A stretch of DNA of 26,987 nt from Candidatus Woesearchaeota archaeon (GTDB lineage: Archaea; Nanobdellota; Nanobdellia; SCGC-AAA011-G17; GW2011-AR18): assembly GCA_018303515.1 (NCBI GenBank), contig JAGVXZ010000032.1, positions 1-26,987 of the forward strand, read 5' to 3'. The notes below the pieces were generated by a model, which worked only from the letters and a program-made list of their open reading frames with translations, did no database searches and was not told where the DNA came from. Made by a program: the position numbers and the translations under genes. This document shows, one piece after another, positions 16,008-23,752 of this stretch (positions within the stretch are counted from its first letter, which is position 1; every line of letters begins with the position of its first letter).

Positions 16008-17855
16008 ATGAAATTTACAACTACTAAAGATTTAAAAGTTGATAAAAGAATTTCTGAGCAAGTCATTGGTCAACAAGCAGGATTACAAATAATAAAAAAA
16101 GCAGCAAGACAAAGAAGACACGTTTTATTAATAGGAGAACCGGGTACAGGAAAAAGTCTATTAGGCCAAGCATTAGCAGAATTATTACCTAAAGAAAAAT
16201 TAGTTGATATACTTACTTTACATAATGAACAAGATGATAACGCACCTTTAATAAGAACCATGCCAAAAGGTCAAGGTAAAGATTTTGTTACAAAACTAAG
16301 AATACAATCTATGACTTCAAGTAAATCTCAAAATTTTATTTTTTTCATTTTACTTATAATAACAATGATAACTCCTTGGTGGATAAGAAAAGAATATGGT
16401 GATATTATGGCTGCTGCATCTCTTATAGGTTCTATGATTTTTTTAGCCGCATTTGTTCTATTTATAAATTTATCAAAAAGAATGGGTTCACAAAAAATGT
16501 ATGTTCCTAAATTACTAGTTGATAACTCTAATCAAAAAAAAGCTCCATTCATTGATGCAACCGGAAATCAGTCAGGTGCTCTACTTGGTGATGTGCTCCA
16601 CGACCCACTACAGTCAGGAGGTTTAGGAACCCCAGCATATCAAAGAGTTTGTTCTGGCGCGATTCATAAGGCAAATGGTGGAGTATTATTTATTGATGAA
16701 GTTGGAACATTAGATATAAGATCCCAACAAGAATTATTAACAGCAATGCAGGAAAAAAAATATTCTATTACTGGACAATCAGAAAGATCATCGGGTGCAA
16801 TGGTAAAAACAGATTTTGTTCCTACAGATTTTGTATTTATTGCTGCAGGAAATCTAGGAAGTGTAGAACATATGCATCCAGCATTAAGATCTAGAATAAG
16901 AGGTTATGGTTATGAAGTATATATGAATGATACAATGGATGATAATGAAGAAAACAGAAACAAATTAGCTATGTTTGTAGCACAAGAAATTGTAAAAGAT
17001 GGAAAAATCCCCCACTTTAAAAAAGAAGCTGTTGATGAGATCATATTAGAAGCAAAACGTATGGCAGGCATTGCAGAGAAATTAACAGTAAAATTAAGAG
17101 AATTGGGTGGATTAGTAAGGGCAGCCGGAGATTTAGCAATAGAAGAAGGAAGTTTTTTAGTAGAAAAATCTCACGTTATTAAAGCAAAGAAATTTGCAAG
17201 ACCTTTAGAACAACAACTTGCTGATAAGTATATTGAAAACAAAAAGAAATATGAAGTGATTAGAACAACGGGCTCTCAAGTAGGAAGAGTAAATGGTTTA
17301 GCAGTAATAGGCGAAGGTACCGCCCATTCTGGAATTGTTTTACCTATAGAATCAGAAGTTGCTCCAGGTGGAGAAAAGGCAGAGTTTATTGCAACAGGAA
17401 AGTTAGGTGAAATTGCCAAAGAAGCGGTAAAAAATGTTTCAGCAATTATTCTAAAACACTTTGGTGAAGACATAAAAGAAAAATATGATATTTATATTCA
17501 ATTTGTTCAATCTACAGAAGGTGTAGAGGGTGATTCTGCAAGTATTGCAGTTGCTACTGCAGTAATTTCTGCATTGAAAGATGTTCCAATAAGACAAGAT
17601 ACTGCAATGACAGGCTCATTAAGTATTAGAGGAGAAGTTTTGCCAATTGGTGGAGTTACAGCAAAAGTTAAGGCTGCAATAGAAGCAGGATTAAAACAAG
17701 TAATAATTCCTAAATCAAATAAAAAAGATTTGGTACTTTCAGATGAAGAACAAAAACAAATAAAAATTATTACAGTAAACACAATCCAGCAAGTAATAAA
17801 ATATGCCTTAGTCTGGAATGGAAAAGAAAAAGTTTTAGCTAAATTCCTTGGTTAA
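16008..17855 (+). CDS. lonB: Archaeal membrane-anchored Lon protease (LonB)
   Basis: A 615-residue ATP-dependent protease. The AAA+ module has Walker A GEPGTGKS (43-50) and Walker B GVLFIDEV (Asp230, Glu231). Two transmembrane helices (about 109-125 and 133-154) are inserted between them, the hallmark of archaeal LonB, so the enzyme faces the cytoplasm from the membrane. The C-terminal protease domain contains the catalytic Ser-Lys dyad: Ser510 in EGDSASIA and Lys553 in GGVTAKVKAA. Length is near the usual 620-650. In archaea lacking FtsH it is the main membrane-associated quality-control protease, and together with PAN it gives this window two of the cell's ATP-dependent proteolysis systems. 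Confidence 0.94.
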   Translation: MKFTTTKDLKVDKRISEQVIGQQAGLQIIKKAARQRRHVLLIGEPGTGKSLLGQALAELLPKEKLVDILTLHNEQDDNAPLIRTMPKGQGKDFVTKLRIQSMTSSKSQNFIFFILLIITMITPWWIRKEYGDIMAAASLIGSMIFLAAFVLFINLSKRMGSQKMYVPKLLVDNSNQKKAPFIDATGNQSGALLGDVLHDPLQSGGLGTPAYQRVCSGAIHKANGGVLFIDEVGTLDIRSQQELLTAMQEKKYSITGQSERSSGAMVKTDFVPTDFVFIAAGNLGSVEHMHPALRSRIRGYGYEVYMNDTMDDNEENRNKLAMFVAQEIVKDGKIPHFKKEAVDEIILEAKRMAGIAEKLTVKLRELGGLVRAAGDLAIEEGSFLVEKSHVIKAKKFARPLEQQLADKYIENKKKYEVIRTTGSQVGRVNGLAVIGEGTAHSGIVLPIESEVAPGGEKAEFIATGKLGEIAKEAVKNVSAIILKHFGEDIKEKYDIYIQFVQSTEGVEGDSASIAVATAVISALKDVPIRQDTAMTGSLSIRGEVLPIGGVTAKVKAAIEAGLKQVIIPKSNKKDLVLSDEEQKQIKIITVNTIQQVIKYALVWNGKEKVLAKFLG

Positions 17856-17952
17856 TTTTATCTTTAGAAAGTTTTACAATTCTTTAATTTTTTCAAAAAA
17901 ATTTATAAAAAAATATTGATTATGCTTATTTTATTCCTTTAATTAAATAAAT

Positions 17953-17991
17953 CCGAAAAATCTTCAAAAAAAGAATAGAAAAATATTTTAA
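17953..17991 (+). promoter_or_regulatory. Weak third copy of the 39-nt promoter element
   Basis: Starts CCGAAAAATCTTC and ends ATATTTTAA, and aligns without a gap to copies 1 and 2 over 39 nt, but the right arm of the inverted repeat (GG) is lost and the middle diverges. The TATA-like end is about 25-33 nt before the ATG at 18016. It could be a degenerate site or chance similarity in A-rich DNA. Confidence 0.3.
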
Positions 17992-18015
17992 TAGAATAGC
18001 CCAAAAGTAGATTCC

Positions 18016-18300
18016 ATGGCAAACATATCAATATTTTTATTTGGAAGACCTTCATGGGAATTACCTTTATTGGGTGGTGAGATAATAAGTGGGATAATCT
18101 TTAAAGAGTTAGGTGAGGAATTAGGAGAAAGACTACATATAATAGGTTCAGTAGTTGACAAACTCATTGATTTTGGATGGAAATGCAATGGAGGGTATTA
18201 TGATATTTGGTTATATAAAGAAATTTCAAATGAAGAAGCAAGAATCGAATTAGAAAAATTAGGATTATTAAAAATAGCAAACTTAGAAACTATGATTTAA
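18016..18300 (+). CDS. Small hypothetical protein
   Basis: A 94-residue protein I do not recognise. It is mixed in character: a hydrophobic lead (ISIFLFGRP), a glycine-containing segment (LLGGEIISGIIF), then an acidic helical part ending in a leucine- and glutamate-rich stretch. The segment HIIGSVVDKLIDFGWKCNGGYYDIWLYKEIS looks like a small alpha/beta domain and argues for a folded soluble protein. There is no convincing membrane helix. A TATA-like element lies at the proper distance. The gene is convergent with the methyltransferase-like gene downstream, and their stop codons share three bases in a TTAA. Confidence 0.55.
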   Translation: MANISIFLFGRPSWELPLLGGEIISGIIFKELGEELGERLHIIGSVVDKLIDFGWKCNGGYYDIWLYKEISNEEARIELEKLGLLKIANLETMI

Positions 18301-18950
18301 TACTTATATAAAAGATGTTGATAAATAATACCATTATTTTTCATTTTAGGTGATAAATCCTCAATTAAATTTTCAAAAAATTCATGTTTTTTAATTTTTC
18401 TTTCATCTAAAATCTCCCCCAAAGTTGGTGATCCACTAAAAAGCAGACCCAAATAAACCACATCTAAAGAAGCATTAGGAATTTTTCTGTACGCTAAAGA
18501 ATCTCTAAGATCAATTGCATTCACACCTCCATAACATTCAAAAGATTCATAATCTAATTCACCCAAATCAATTCCAATAACATGATAACCTACTTCATTT
18601 AAAATTCTACATAACCAAGGCTCCCAATTTGTAGATCTAAAATTACCAACATTATCAGGACTATATGGAAATCCTCCACACCCCAGTTCTAAAAATCTCT
18701 TTCCAAAAGAAAGCTTCATAAGTTTTAATACCCTTGCAAGGCCGCCTACATTATTCCTTAAACAAGTAGAAATATCATCAACAAAAGAATTACCCATATT
18801 AATTCCAAGAATCTTTTCATCTCTCATTCCATATTTTTCTCTAAGTTTAATTTCAAGTTGGCATATCTTTTTTTTAGCAATAGGAAAATATTCCTCTAAA
18901 TTACCCAACTCATTATCAATTAATATTTGCATTTTCCAATTCTTGAACAA
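18297..18950 (-). CDS. SAM-dependent methyltransferase-like protein (paralogue 2)
   Basis: A 217-residue protein with the nucleotide-binding core of class I methyltransferases: motif I FLELGCGGFP followed by a second-strand acidic motif VIGIDLGELD. A DVVYLGLLF segment takes the place of motif IV. It is related to the adjacent gene: both share EPWLCR, IGIDLG, Y-G-G/E, AYR-x-I and SPTL in the same order. The substrate is unknown. The ATG at 18950 overlaps the end of the preceding gene by 31 nt; the internal ATG at 18932 would reduce this to 13 nt, and either start keeps the domain intact. Overlap suggests co-transcription and coupled translation of the pair. Confidence 0.65.
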   Translation of the reverse strand: MFKNWKMQILIDNELGNLEEYFPIAKKKICQLEIKLREKYGMRDEKILGINMGNSFVDDISTCLRNNVGGLARVLKLMKLSFGKRFLELGCGGFPYSPDNVGNFRSTNWEPWLCRILNEVGYHVIGIDLGELDYESFECYGGVNAIDLRDSLAYRKIPNASLDVVYLGLLFSGSPTLGEILDERKIKKHEFFENLIEDLSPKMKNNGIIYQHLLYKY

Positions 18951-19540
18951 TCTCTAGAACTTTCATTTAAAAATAAAACACCACCAGGGGTCATTTTTCT
19001 TTCAAGAGTTTCAATTAAATGTTCTTTTAACCTATGATAAAATCCATACCTAAAAACTAATGTAGGAGAATCAAAAACTGAGCTAATGTTAACTAAATCT
19101 ATTGAGTCATCTTCAATCTCACGGTATGCAGGACTTTTTTCCCAATACATTAAATCAGTCTCCCCATAACCTCTAAAATCCTCAAACTCTAACTTACCTA
19201 AATCAATTCCAATAATATCAATACCCATATAAAATAAAACTCGGCATAGCCAAGGTTCAAAAAGTCTATTATTGGATGAAATCCAATCTAAAGGGGGATA
19301 AGAACCACATCCCAGATCTAAAATTTTTGCACTTCTTAAAGTTACTGGACAAATTTCTGAAAAAAAAGGAATATAATACTTAACAATAACTTTTAGTTTT
19401 CTATCCAAGTTTAAATCTTGTCCAGAAGAAAAATTATGCTTTCTTTTTGCGAGTTGGACACCCCTCTCAGCACATTGTTTCCAACCCCTCACACTTTTTT
19501 TATGAGGCCTTATTCCCAAATCAAGATCTATTATTTTCAT
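18920..19540 (-). CDS. SAM-dependent methyltransferase-like protein (paralogue 1)
   Basis: A 206-residue protein with motif I ILDLGCGSYP, an acidic second-strand motif IIGIDLGKLE and an IDLVNISSVF strand; these mark the SAM-binding half of a Rossmann-fold methyltransferase. The order of conserved blocks (LFEPWLCRVL, IGIDLG, YGE, AYREI, DSPTL) is the same as in the gene that follows. The two are therefore tandem duplicates that have diverged strongly. The N-terminal 65 residues are basic (RPHKKSVRGWKQ) and differ from those of the partner. The C-terminus has the GGVLFLNE strand expected near the end of the methyltransferase core. The methyl acceptor is unknown. Confidence 0.7.
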   Translation of the reverse strand: MKIIDLDLGIRPHKKSVRGWKQCAERGVQLAKRKHNFSSGQDLNLDRKLKVIVKYYIPFFSEICPVTLRSAKILDLGCGSYPPLDWISSNNRLFEPWLCRVLFYMGIDIIGIDLGKLEFEDFRGYGETDLMYWEKSPAYREIEDDSIDLVNISSVFDSPTLVFRYGFYHRLKEHLIETLERKMTPGGVLFLNESSRDCSRIGKCKY

Positions 19541-19563
19541 AAAAAAGAACCATAACCTAAATC

Positions 19564-20076
19564 TTAAGAACCCTTTGTTTTTGTTTCTATTAATCCTAAC
19601 TGAAATAAAGAAACAAAATTAGATGGAGTAACATTTAACCCACATAACCTAAGGACTTTAGCAAAAGAAGCTCCATCAGCCTCACTAGTAATTTTAAACT
19701 TAAATAGTTCTTTCAAAGACCAATTACAAATAAATCCATCATTAATTTGAACTACACACTTTTTTCCTTTAGTAGTATATACAGAAAGTCTATACAAATC
19801 TACTTTTATGCCATTTTTAACAAATTTTTTAGATTCTTCAGAAAATCCGCTTTTAAGAAGACAAAATTTAATAAATTCCTTCAAATTTGTACTATACGAC
19901 AAACCAGAAACTAAAAACCCTTCTTTAGAGCAATCAAATCTATAAATTTTACCAAGATACTCTTTAACTTTTTGTTTAGGCATTTTCTTTCTTTTTCTCC
20001 AAGAATTATCGACTAAATAAGCATATTCAACAAGTAACTCCTTAGTTTTCCTAGTTTTTATTCTAACAAATGCCAT
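19564..20076 (-). CDS. Basic hypothetical protein, first gene of a possible three-gene operon
   Basis: A 170-residue lysine-rich protein without recognised function. The N-terminus (VRIKTRKTKELLVEYAYLV, then Trp-Arg-Lys-Arg-Lys and a VKEYLGKIYRF segment) resembles the short basic beta-rich region found at the start of some transposases and many small archaeal proteins. That similarity is from memory and weak. The rest shows no catalytic triad or metal site; cysteines are scattered (six). A GAGGT Shine-Dalgarno lies 6-10 nt before the ATG. The gene is followed after 23 nt by the two methyltransferase-like genes in the same direction, and it is divergent from argS. Confidence 0.55.
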   Translation of the reverse strand: MAFVRIKTRKTKELLVEYAYLVDNSWRKRKKMPKQKVKEYLGKIYRFDCSKEGFLVSGLSYSTNLKEFIKFCLLKSGFSEESKKFVKNGIKVDLYRLSVYTTKGKKCVVQINDGFICNWSLKELFKFKITSEADGASFAKVLRLCGLNVTPSNFVSLFQLGLIETKTKGS

Positions 20077-20200
20077 TTTAACCTCTTATTTAGTCATCCT
20101 TAAAATGGGCACTATTTAACTATTATTAAATCTTCCGTTACAAAGACTTAAAACTCCCAAATTTAACTCTTTAAACAATAGGAGAAATTAAAGAATACAT

Positions 20201-20209
20201 TAATATATA
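20201..20209 (+). promoter_or_regulatory. TATA element of argS
   Basis: TAATATATA, 21-29 nt before the ATG at 20230; no Shine-Dalgarno sits in front of the start codon, so the transcript is probably leaderless. Confidence 0.5.
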
Positions 20210-20229
20210 ACAAATAAAATAGCAAAAGA

Positions 20230-21861
20230 ATGTTTCAGAAAGATCTCGAAGCTATCATAAAAAAACAATTAAAATGGGATATTCAACTTGAAACTCCAAA
20301 AAACAAAGAACATGGAGATTTAAGCCTCCCCTGTTTTAAACTAAAAAAATCACCCGAGTTTATTCTTACCAAACTGACTTTACCAAATTATATAAAAGAG
20401 GCCAAAATAATAGGTACTTATTTGAATTTCTATTTAAAACCAGAATACAAAGCAAAGAAACTATTAGAATATATACCAAAATTCAAAAAAACAGGAAAAA
20501 GAATAATGTTAGAATATAGCCAAGCTAATACTCATAAAGCTTTTCATGTTGGTCACATAAGAGGTACGTCTATTGGTGAAGCATTAGCAAGAATACTTGA
20601 ATTTACTGGAAATAAAGTCCTAAGAGTTAATTATCAGGGAGATACTGGAATGCATGTTGCCAAATGGATATGGTGTTACAACAAATTCCATAAAAATGAA
20701 GAGCCACCTCAACAAAATAAAACTAAATGGATATCACATATTTATGTTGAAGCAGTACAAAATTTAGGGAAAGATGAAAAACTAGAAAAAGAGATAAGGG
20801 AATTAAACAAAAAAATAGATAGAAGAGACAAATCAGTCTTAGATATATGGAAAAAATCAAGAAAATGGTCTTTAGACGAGTTTGAAACAATCTATAAAGA
20901 CCTAAATACAAGATTTGATTACTATTTCTTTGAAAGGGATATGGAAAAATCTGCTAAAGAGCTCTCAAAACAGCTAATAGAGGATAAAATAGCAGTAATT
21001 TCAGATAAAGCTACAATTATAGATTTAAAAAAAGAGAATTTATCCATCTGGGTTTTACTCAGAGATGATGGAACTCCTTTATATTCTGCAAAAGATCTAG
21101 TGTTAGCAAAGAAAAAATTTGAGAAATATAAAATAAATAAATCAATTTATATTGTTGGTGCTGCCCAAACACTCCATTTTCAACAATGTTTCAAGACTTT
21201 AGAATTAATGGGCTTTGAAAATTATAAAAATTGTTATCATATTCCCTATTCTGAAGTAAGACTACCATATGGAAAAATGTCTTCTAGAACCGGAGAGAAT
21301 ATTTTATATCAAGAAATGTTAGAAGAATTATTTAATTATAGTAAAAAAGAAACAAAATTAAGGCATAGAGAATGGTCAGAAACAAAAATAAATAAAAATT
21401 CAAAGGAAATTGCAATAACATCAATAAAATTCACTATGCTTCACCAAGACAATAATAAAAATATAACCTTCGATCTACAAAAATCACTAGATTTTCAAGG
21501 TGAGACAGGGCCTTATATTCAATATGTTCACGCAAGATGTAGCTCAATTCTAAAAAACCAAAAACTTAATTTCAAAATTAATTACAAATTATTAAAAACA
21601 CCAGAAGAAATTAATTTAATTGATGAACTCTCAAAGTTTGAAGAAGTAATTTTACAATCTTCAGAACATTATAAGATAAATTTAGTTGCAAATTATACTA
21701 TAAAACTTGCAAAAACATTTAATGAATTCTATCACAACTGCCAGGTTTTGAAATCTGAACCTAAATTAAAAGAAGCGAGATTAAAACTAGTAGAAAAAAC
21801 CCAAAAAATTATTGCTTTATGCCTTAATCTACTTGGTATAAACCCAATCAAAGAGATGTAA
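20230..21861 (+). CDS. argS: Arginyl-tRNA synthetase
   Basis: A 543-residue class I synthetase that charges tRNA-Arg. The ATP site motifs are HVGH (106-109, HIGH-type, within KAFHVGHIRGTS) and KMSSR (349-353). Other supports are LLRDDGTPLYSAKDLVLA, AAQTLHFQQCF, and the GETGPYIQYVHARCSSIL anticodon-domain entry, all typical of ArgRS. The protein is a little short, mainly in the N-terminal Add-1 domain (about 80 residues here), which binds the tRNA elbow. The C-terminal DALR anticodon-binding domain is complete (NEFYHNCQVL...). It is convergent with the following gene, the two stops being two bases apart. Confidence 0.95.
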   Translation: MFQKDLEAIIKKQLKWDIQLETPKNKEHGDLSLPCFKLKKSPEFILTKLTLPNYIKEAKIIGTYLNFYLKPEYKAKKLLEYIPKFKKTGKRIMLEYSQANTHKAFHVGHIRGTSIGEALARILEFTGNKVLRVNYQGDTGMHVAKWIWCYNKFHKNEEPPQQNKTKWISHIYVEAVQNLGKDEKLEKEIRELNKKIDRRDKSVLDIWKKSRKWSLDEFETIYKDLNTRFDYYFFERDMEKSAKELSKQLIEDKIAVISDKATIIDLKKENLSIWVLLRDDGTPLYSAKDLVLAKKKFEKYKINKSIYIVGAAQTLHFQQCFKTLELMGFENYKNCYHIPYSEVRLPYGKMSSRTGENILYQEMLEELFNYSKKETKLRHREWSETKINKNSKEIAITSIKFTMLHQDNNKNITFDLQKSLDFQGETGPYIQYVHARCSSILKNQKLNFKINYKLLKTPEEINLIDELSKFEEVILQSSEHYKINLVANYTIKLAKTFNEFYHNCQVLKSEPKLKEARLKLVEKTQKIIALCLNLLGINPIKEM

Positions 21862-21863
21862 TT

Positions 21864-22274
21864 TTAATTTTCAACCTTTGGAACAACCCTAGGCATCTTA
21901 AAATGAGGTGGTAAATTCACATCTTGTGATAACATTAGCGCTTTGATATGGCATCTAAATAAAATTGCATTAAGGATTGTGTCCATTAAATCAACAGGCA
22001 TATTTTTCTTACCTTCCCATTTTTTAAGGATTTCATCTATTTTTTTTAGATCATCTAAATATAATACATGACCCAAAAGATTTATTTCTCCACAATCTTC
22101 ATATTCGATCTTAAAATTAAATAAAAACTTAAGAACATCATCACTTTCACCAATTGGAAGTTTTTCTTTTTCTAAACCAGTAAGTTTTAAATCGCTCTTT
22201 ACCTTTTTATTTGGTAAAAATTTTGATTGCTTCTTTGATCCTATTTCCGTAAAATTAAATCCTACAATTGGCAT
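21864..22274 (-). CDS. Hypothetical protein, small soluble acidic/basic protein
   Basis: A 136-residue protein without recognised domain. The body alternates strands and helices: IVGFNFTEIG, then FLFNFKIEYEDCGEINLLGHVLYLDDLKKIDEILKKWE, then a helix with LMDTILNAILFRCHIKALML, and a proline-rich tail (NLPPHFKMPRVVP). The central strand-loop-strand-helix block recalls the beta-sheet layout of small chaperone-like folds such as SecB, but that is only an impression. No signal peptide or membrane helix is present. The gene is divergent from the coiled-coil gene at 22445, with a 170-nt gap containing A/T-rich promoter-like sequence on both strands. Confidence 0.6.
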   Translation of the reverse strand: MPIVGFNFTEIGSKKQSKFLPNKKVKSDLKLTGLEKEKLPIGESDDVLKFLFNFKIEYEDCGEINLLGHVLYLDDLKKIDEILKKWEGKKNMPVDLMDTILNAILFRCHIKALMLSQDVNLPPHFKMPRVVPKVEN

Positions 22275-22398
22275 ATTTTTATTAGTTAAGATATTATATT
22301 TAAGGTTTTCTCGGGCTACAAACTATACTTTAAAAGAATTGATAAATTTTAAATGATTTTAAGAGAATATACAAATTTATTAAGTCTTTATGGTCTTC

Positions 22399-22440
22399 CT
22401 CACACACTCACATAATCTCCTCACTCACGCACTCACTCAT
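22399..22440 (+). repeat. CTCAC-rich tetramer/octamer repeat in the leader of the coiled-coil gene
   Basis: Multiple CTCAC pentamers, including an ACTC-ACGC-ACTC-ACTC run at 22423-22438. The 20 bases at 22417-22436 recur exactly at 22659-22678 inside the coding region, and the 26 bases at 22401-22426 recur with four differences at 22762-22787. Confidence 0.75.
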
Positions 22441-22444
22441 ATTC

Positions 22445-23155
22445 ATGGACTTTGAAGAGAATTTAAGAATTTCATTTGAAAAGATAAGAGAAGAAATGAC
22501 ATCTCTAAAGGAAGTTATAAAAGCCCAAAATGAGGTAATAAGGCTTATTTCCCTTGAAATTTCCAAATTAAGGGCTCATGAGACCTTACTCCCCTCTACA
22601 CCCTCTCAAGAACTCCTCCACACCACCAAATCCTCAAGTTCCACAGGAAATAATGGGGCTCCTCACTCACGCACTCACGCACTCACGCACTCACTCACGC
22701 ACAATGTGCCTAAAAACCCCTTAAAACCCACAAATGAAGAAAAAAACCCCTCTTTTTCTCCGCACACCCTCACGTATTCTCCTCACACTTATAACGAAAA
22801 TAATATCTCATTATATGCCTACAAATCTAAATTAAATCAAGTATTTGGTCTACTTCCAAAAACAGAATTAAGGGTTTTTTTAACTATTTACCAGATGGAA
22901 GATGAAAATTATGATGAAATCACCTATTTTGAGCTTGCAAAAAGGATTAAGATGTCAGAAGCAGGCTTAAGAAGTTATATTAGTAGCTTAATTAAAAAAG
23001 AAGTACCTCTAGAAAGATTAAAATCTTTAGATGGAAAATCTATTATCCTCAGGATTAATCGTGATTTTAAAACTCTAAATCTCAAACAAAAAATAATTAA
23101 TCTCTATTACGAATCAGATCCAAATCAAAAAACTCTTTTTGAGTCTCCTTCTTAA
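22445..23155 (+). CDS. Coiled-coil / winged-helix protein with repeat-encoded linker (paralogue A)
   Basis: A 236-residue protein of three parts. Residues 1-45 form a coiled coil (ISFEKIREEMTSLKEVIK...). Residues 50-120 are a low-complexity linker rich in Ser, Thr, His and Pro, encoded by tandem DNA repeats. Residues 125-236 look like a winged helix-turn-helix (LLPKTELRVFLTIYQM, then YFELAKRIKMSEAGLRSYISSLIKK). The build suggests an oligomerising DNA-binding protein. Its N-terminus aligns with that of the gene at 23612/23721 (L-x-x-SF-x-x-I+++M). An ATG at 22390 (MVF...) in another frame, one base off, would place the shared motif at the same distance from the start as in the paralogue, so the true N-terminus may be altered. 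Function unknown. Confidence 0.7.
   Translation: MDFEENLRISFEKIREEMTSLKEVIKAQNEVIRLISLEISKLRAHETLLPSTPSQELLHTTKSSSSTGNNGAPHSRTHALTHSLTHNVPKNPLKPTNEEKNPSFSPHTLTYSPHTYNENNISLYAYKSKLNQVFGLLPKTELRVFLTIYQMEDENYDEITYFELAKRIKMSEAGLRSYISSLIKKEVPLERLKSLDGKSIILRINRDFKTLNLKQKIINLYYESDPNQKTLFESPS
22659..22702 (+). repeat. In-gene tandem repeat of ACTCACGC
   Basis: Octamer ACTCACGC at 22665-22672, 22673-22680, 22681-22688 and, after one extra ACTC, 22693-22700. It can also be read as nine tetramers (ACTC/ACGC). The unit is not a multiple of three, and the repeat itself has no stop codon in any forward frame. Confidence 0.85.
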
Positions 23156-23331
23156 GTCTCATTTTCACTCTCTTTTTAATTATACCTCCCTTTAAACTCT
23201 CATATTTCCTATTTTTGACTAAATTACCTCCTTCTTCCTAATTACTCAAACAATTTCAACTCTCATTTTTAGTTTTTTGGTGGATTTGATTAACTACTTT
23301 ACTAAATAGATCTCACATCTAAAGTCTCATT

Positions 23332-23463
23332 TCAACAATTCTTTTCCTTTTTTAATCTAATCTTTATTCTCCCATTTTTCTTTACTACATCACTTTTAAT
23401 TTTTTTACTCTTATGAATCAATACTTCTTTTTTAATTTTAATTCTTATCTCCTTTTCAAGCAT
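23332..23463 (-). CDS. Small lysine-rich hypothetical protein
   Basis: A 43-residue reading frame starting MLEKEIRIKIKKEV, with about one third lysine and no acidic cluster, so very basic; it could bind nucleic acid. The start at 23463 is chosen because a GAGGT Shine-Dalgarno-like sequence lies 5 nt upstream; the frame stays open further up, but that part overlaps the repeat array and the opposite-strand promoter. It is divergent from the coiled-coil gene at 23612 across the array. Its short length and A/T-rich codons make the call uncertain. The 176 nt between the preceding gene's stop and this gene's stop hold only scattered TCTCAT/TCTCAC words and T-rich DNA. Confidence 0.35.
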   Translation of the reverse strand: MLEKEIRIKIKKEVLIHKSKKIKSDVVKKNGRIKIRLKKEKNC

Positions 23464-23478
23464 CTCATACCTCTTTTT

Positions 23479-23550
23479 CTCCGTAATATACGCGTAATAT
23501 ACGTATATATACGCGTAATGTACGCGTAATATACGCATATATATGTACCA
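23479..23550. repeat. Helically phased iteron array, core TACGCGTAAT
   Basis: Perfect TACGCGTAAT units at 23489-23498, 23510-23519 and 23521-23530, and degenerate units starting at about 23479, 23500 and 23532. Starts are thus 10, 11, 10, 11 and 11 bp apart, close to one helical turn each. The core contains the palindrome ACGCGT in otherwise CpG-poor DNA. The array fills the gap between two divergent genes and overlaps the likely promoter of the minus-strand one. Confidence 0.8.
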
Positions 23551-23577
23551 TTTTATTTTTAAAATCAAAACGAAAAC

Positions 23578-23584
23578 TATAAAA
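23578..23584 (+). promoter_or_regulatory. TATA element upstream of the MVF frame at 23612
   Basis: TATAAAA, 28-34 nt before the ATG at 23612, and just downstream of the iteron array. Its distance fits the ATG at 23612 and not the internal ATG at 23721, supporting the upstream start. Confidence 0.5.
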
Positions 23585-23611
23585 GATAGATAACTAAAAT
23601 ATATCTTACAA

Positions 23612-23752
23612 ATGGTTTTTTGGTTCTTCAAAAATAAATCCCACGAAATTTTAAAAACGGAGGTTGAGGGTATTCATAATAGGTTACATACTTCCTTTTC
23701 TAATATAAAAAAAGATATGGATGAAATTTCAGGTCAAAGAAAGCTTACATAA
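23612..23752 (+). other. Short upstream reading frame, probable 5' part of the coiled-coil gene at 23721 (out of frame)
   Basis: A 46-codon frame starting MVFWFFKNKSHEILK and continuing NRLHTSFSNIKKDMDEIS before a TAA at 23750-23752. It looks like real coding sequence (amphipathic helix, correct distance from a TATA box). It overlaps the next frame by 32 nt, and the next frame continues naturally as LHKQFNSHSEIVQKRLYDLQ, as if one coiled coil. Joining them needs one base to be skipped (+1) near 23743. This may be a disrupted gene, a programmed shift, or an assembly error. Confidence 0.5.

Noticed and set aside
22399..22790. CRISPR array
   Set aside because: Repeats are 4-8 bp, directly tandem and without unique spacers.
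23464..23631. Upstream extension of the small basic minus-strand gene through the iteron array
   Set aside because: It would give Tyr-rich peptide from the repeats and would overlap the opposite promoter and start; the GAGGT site favours the start at 23463.
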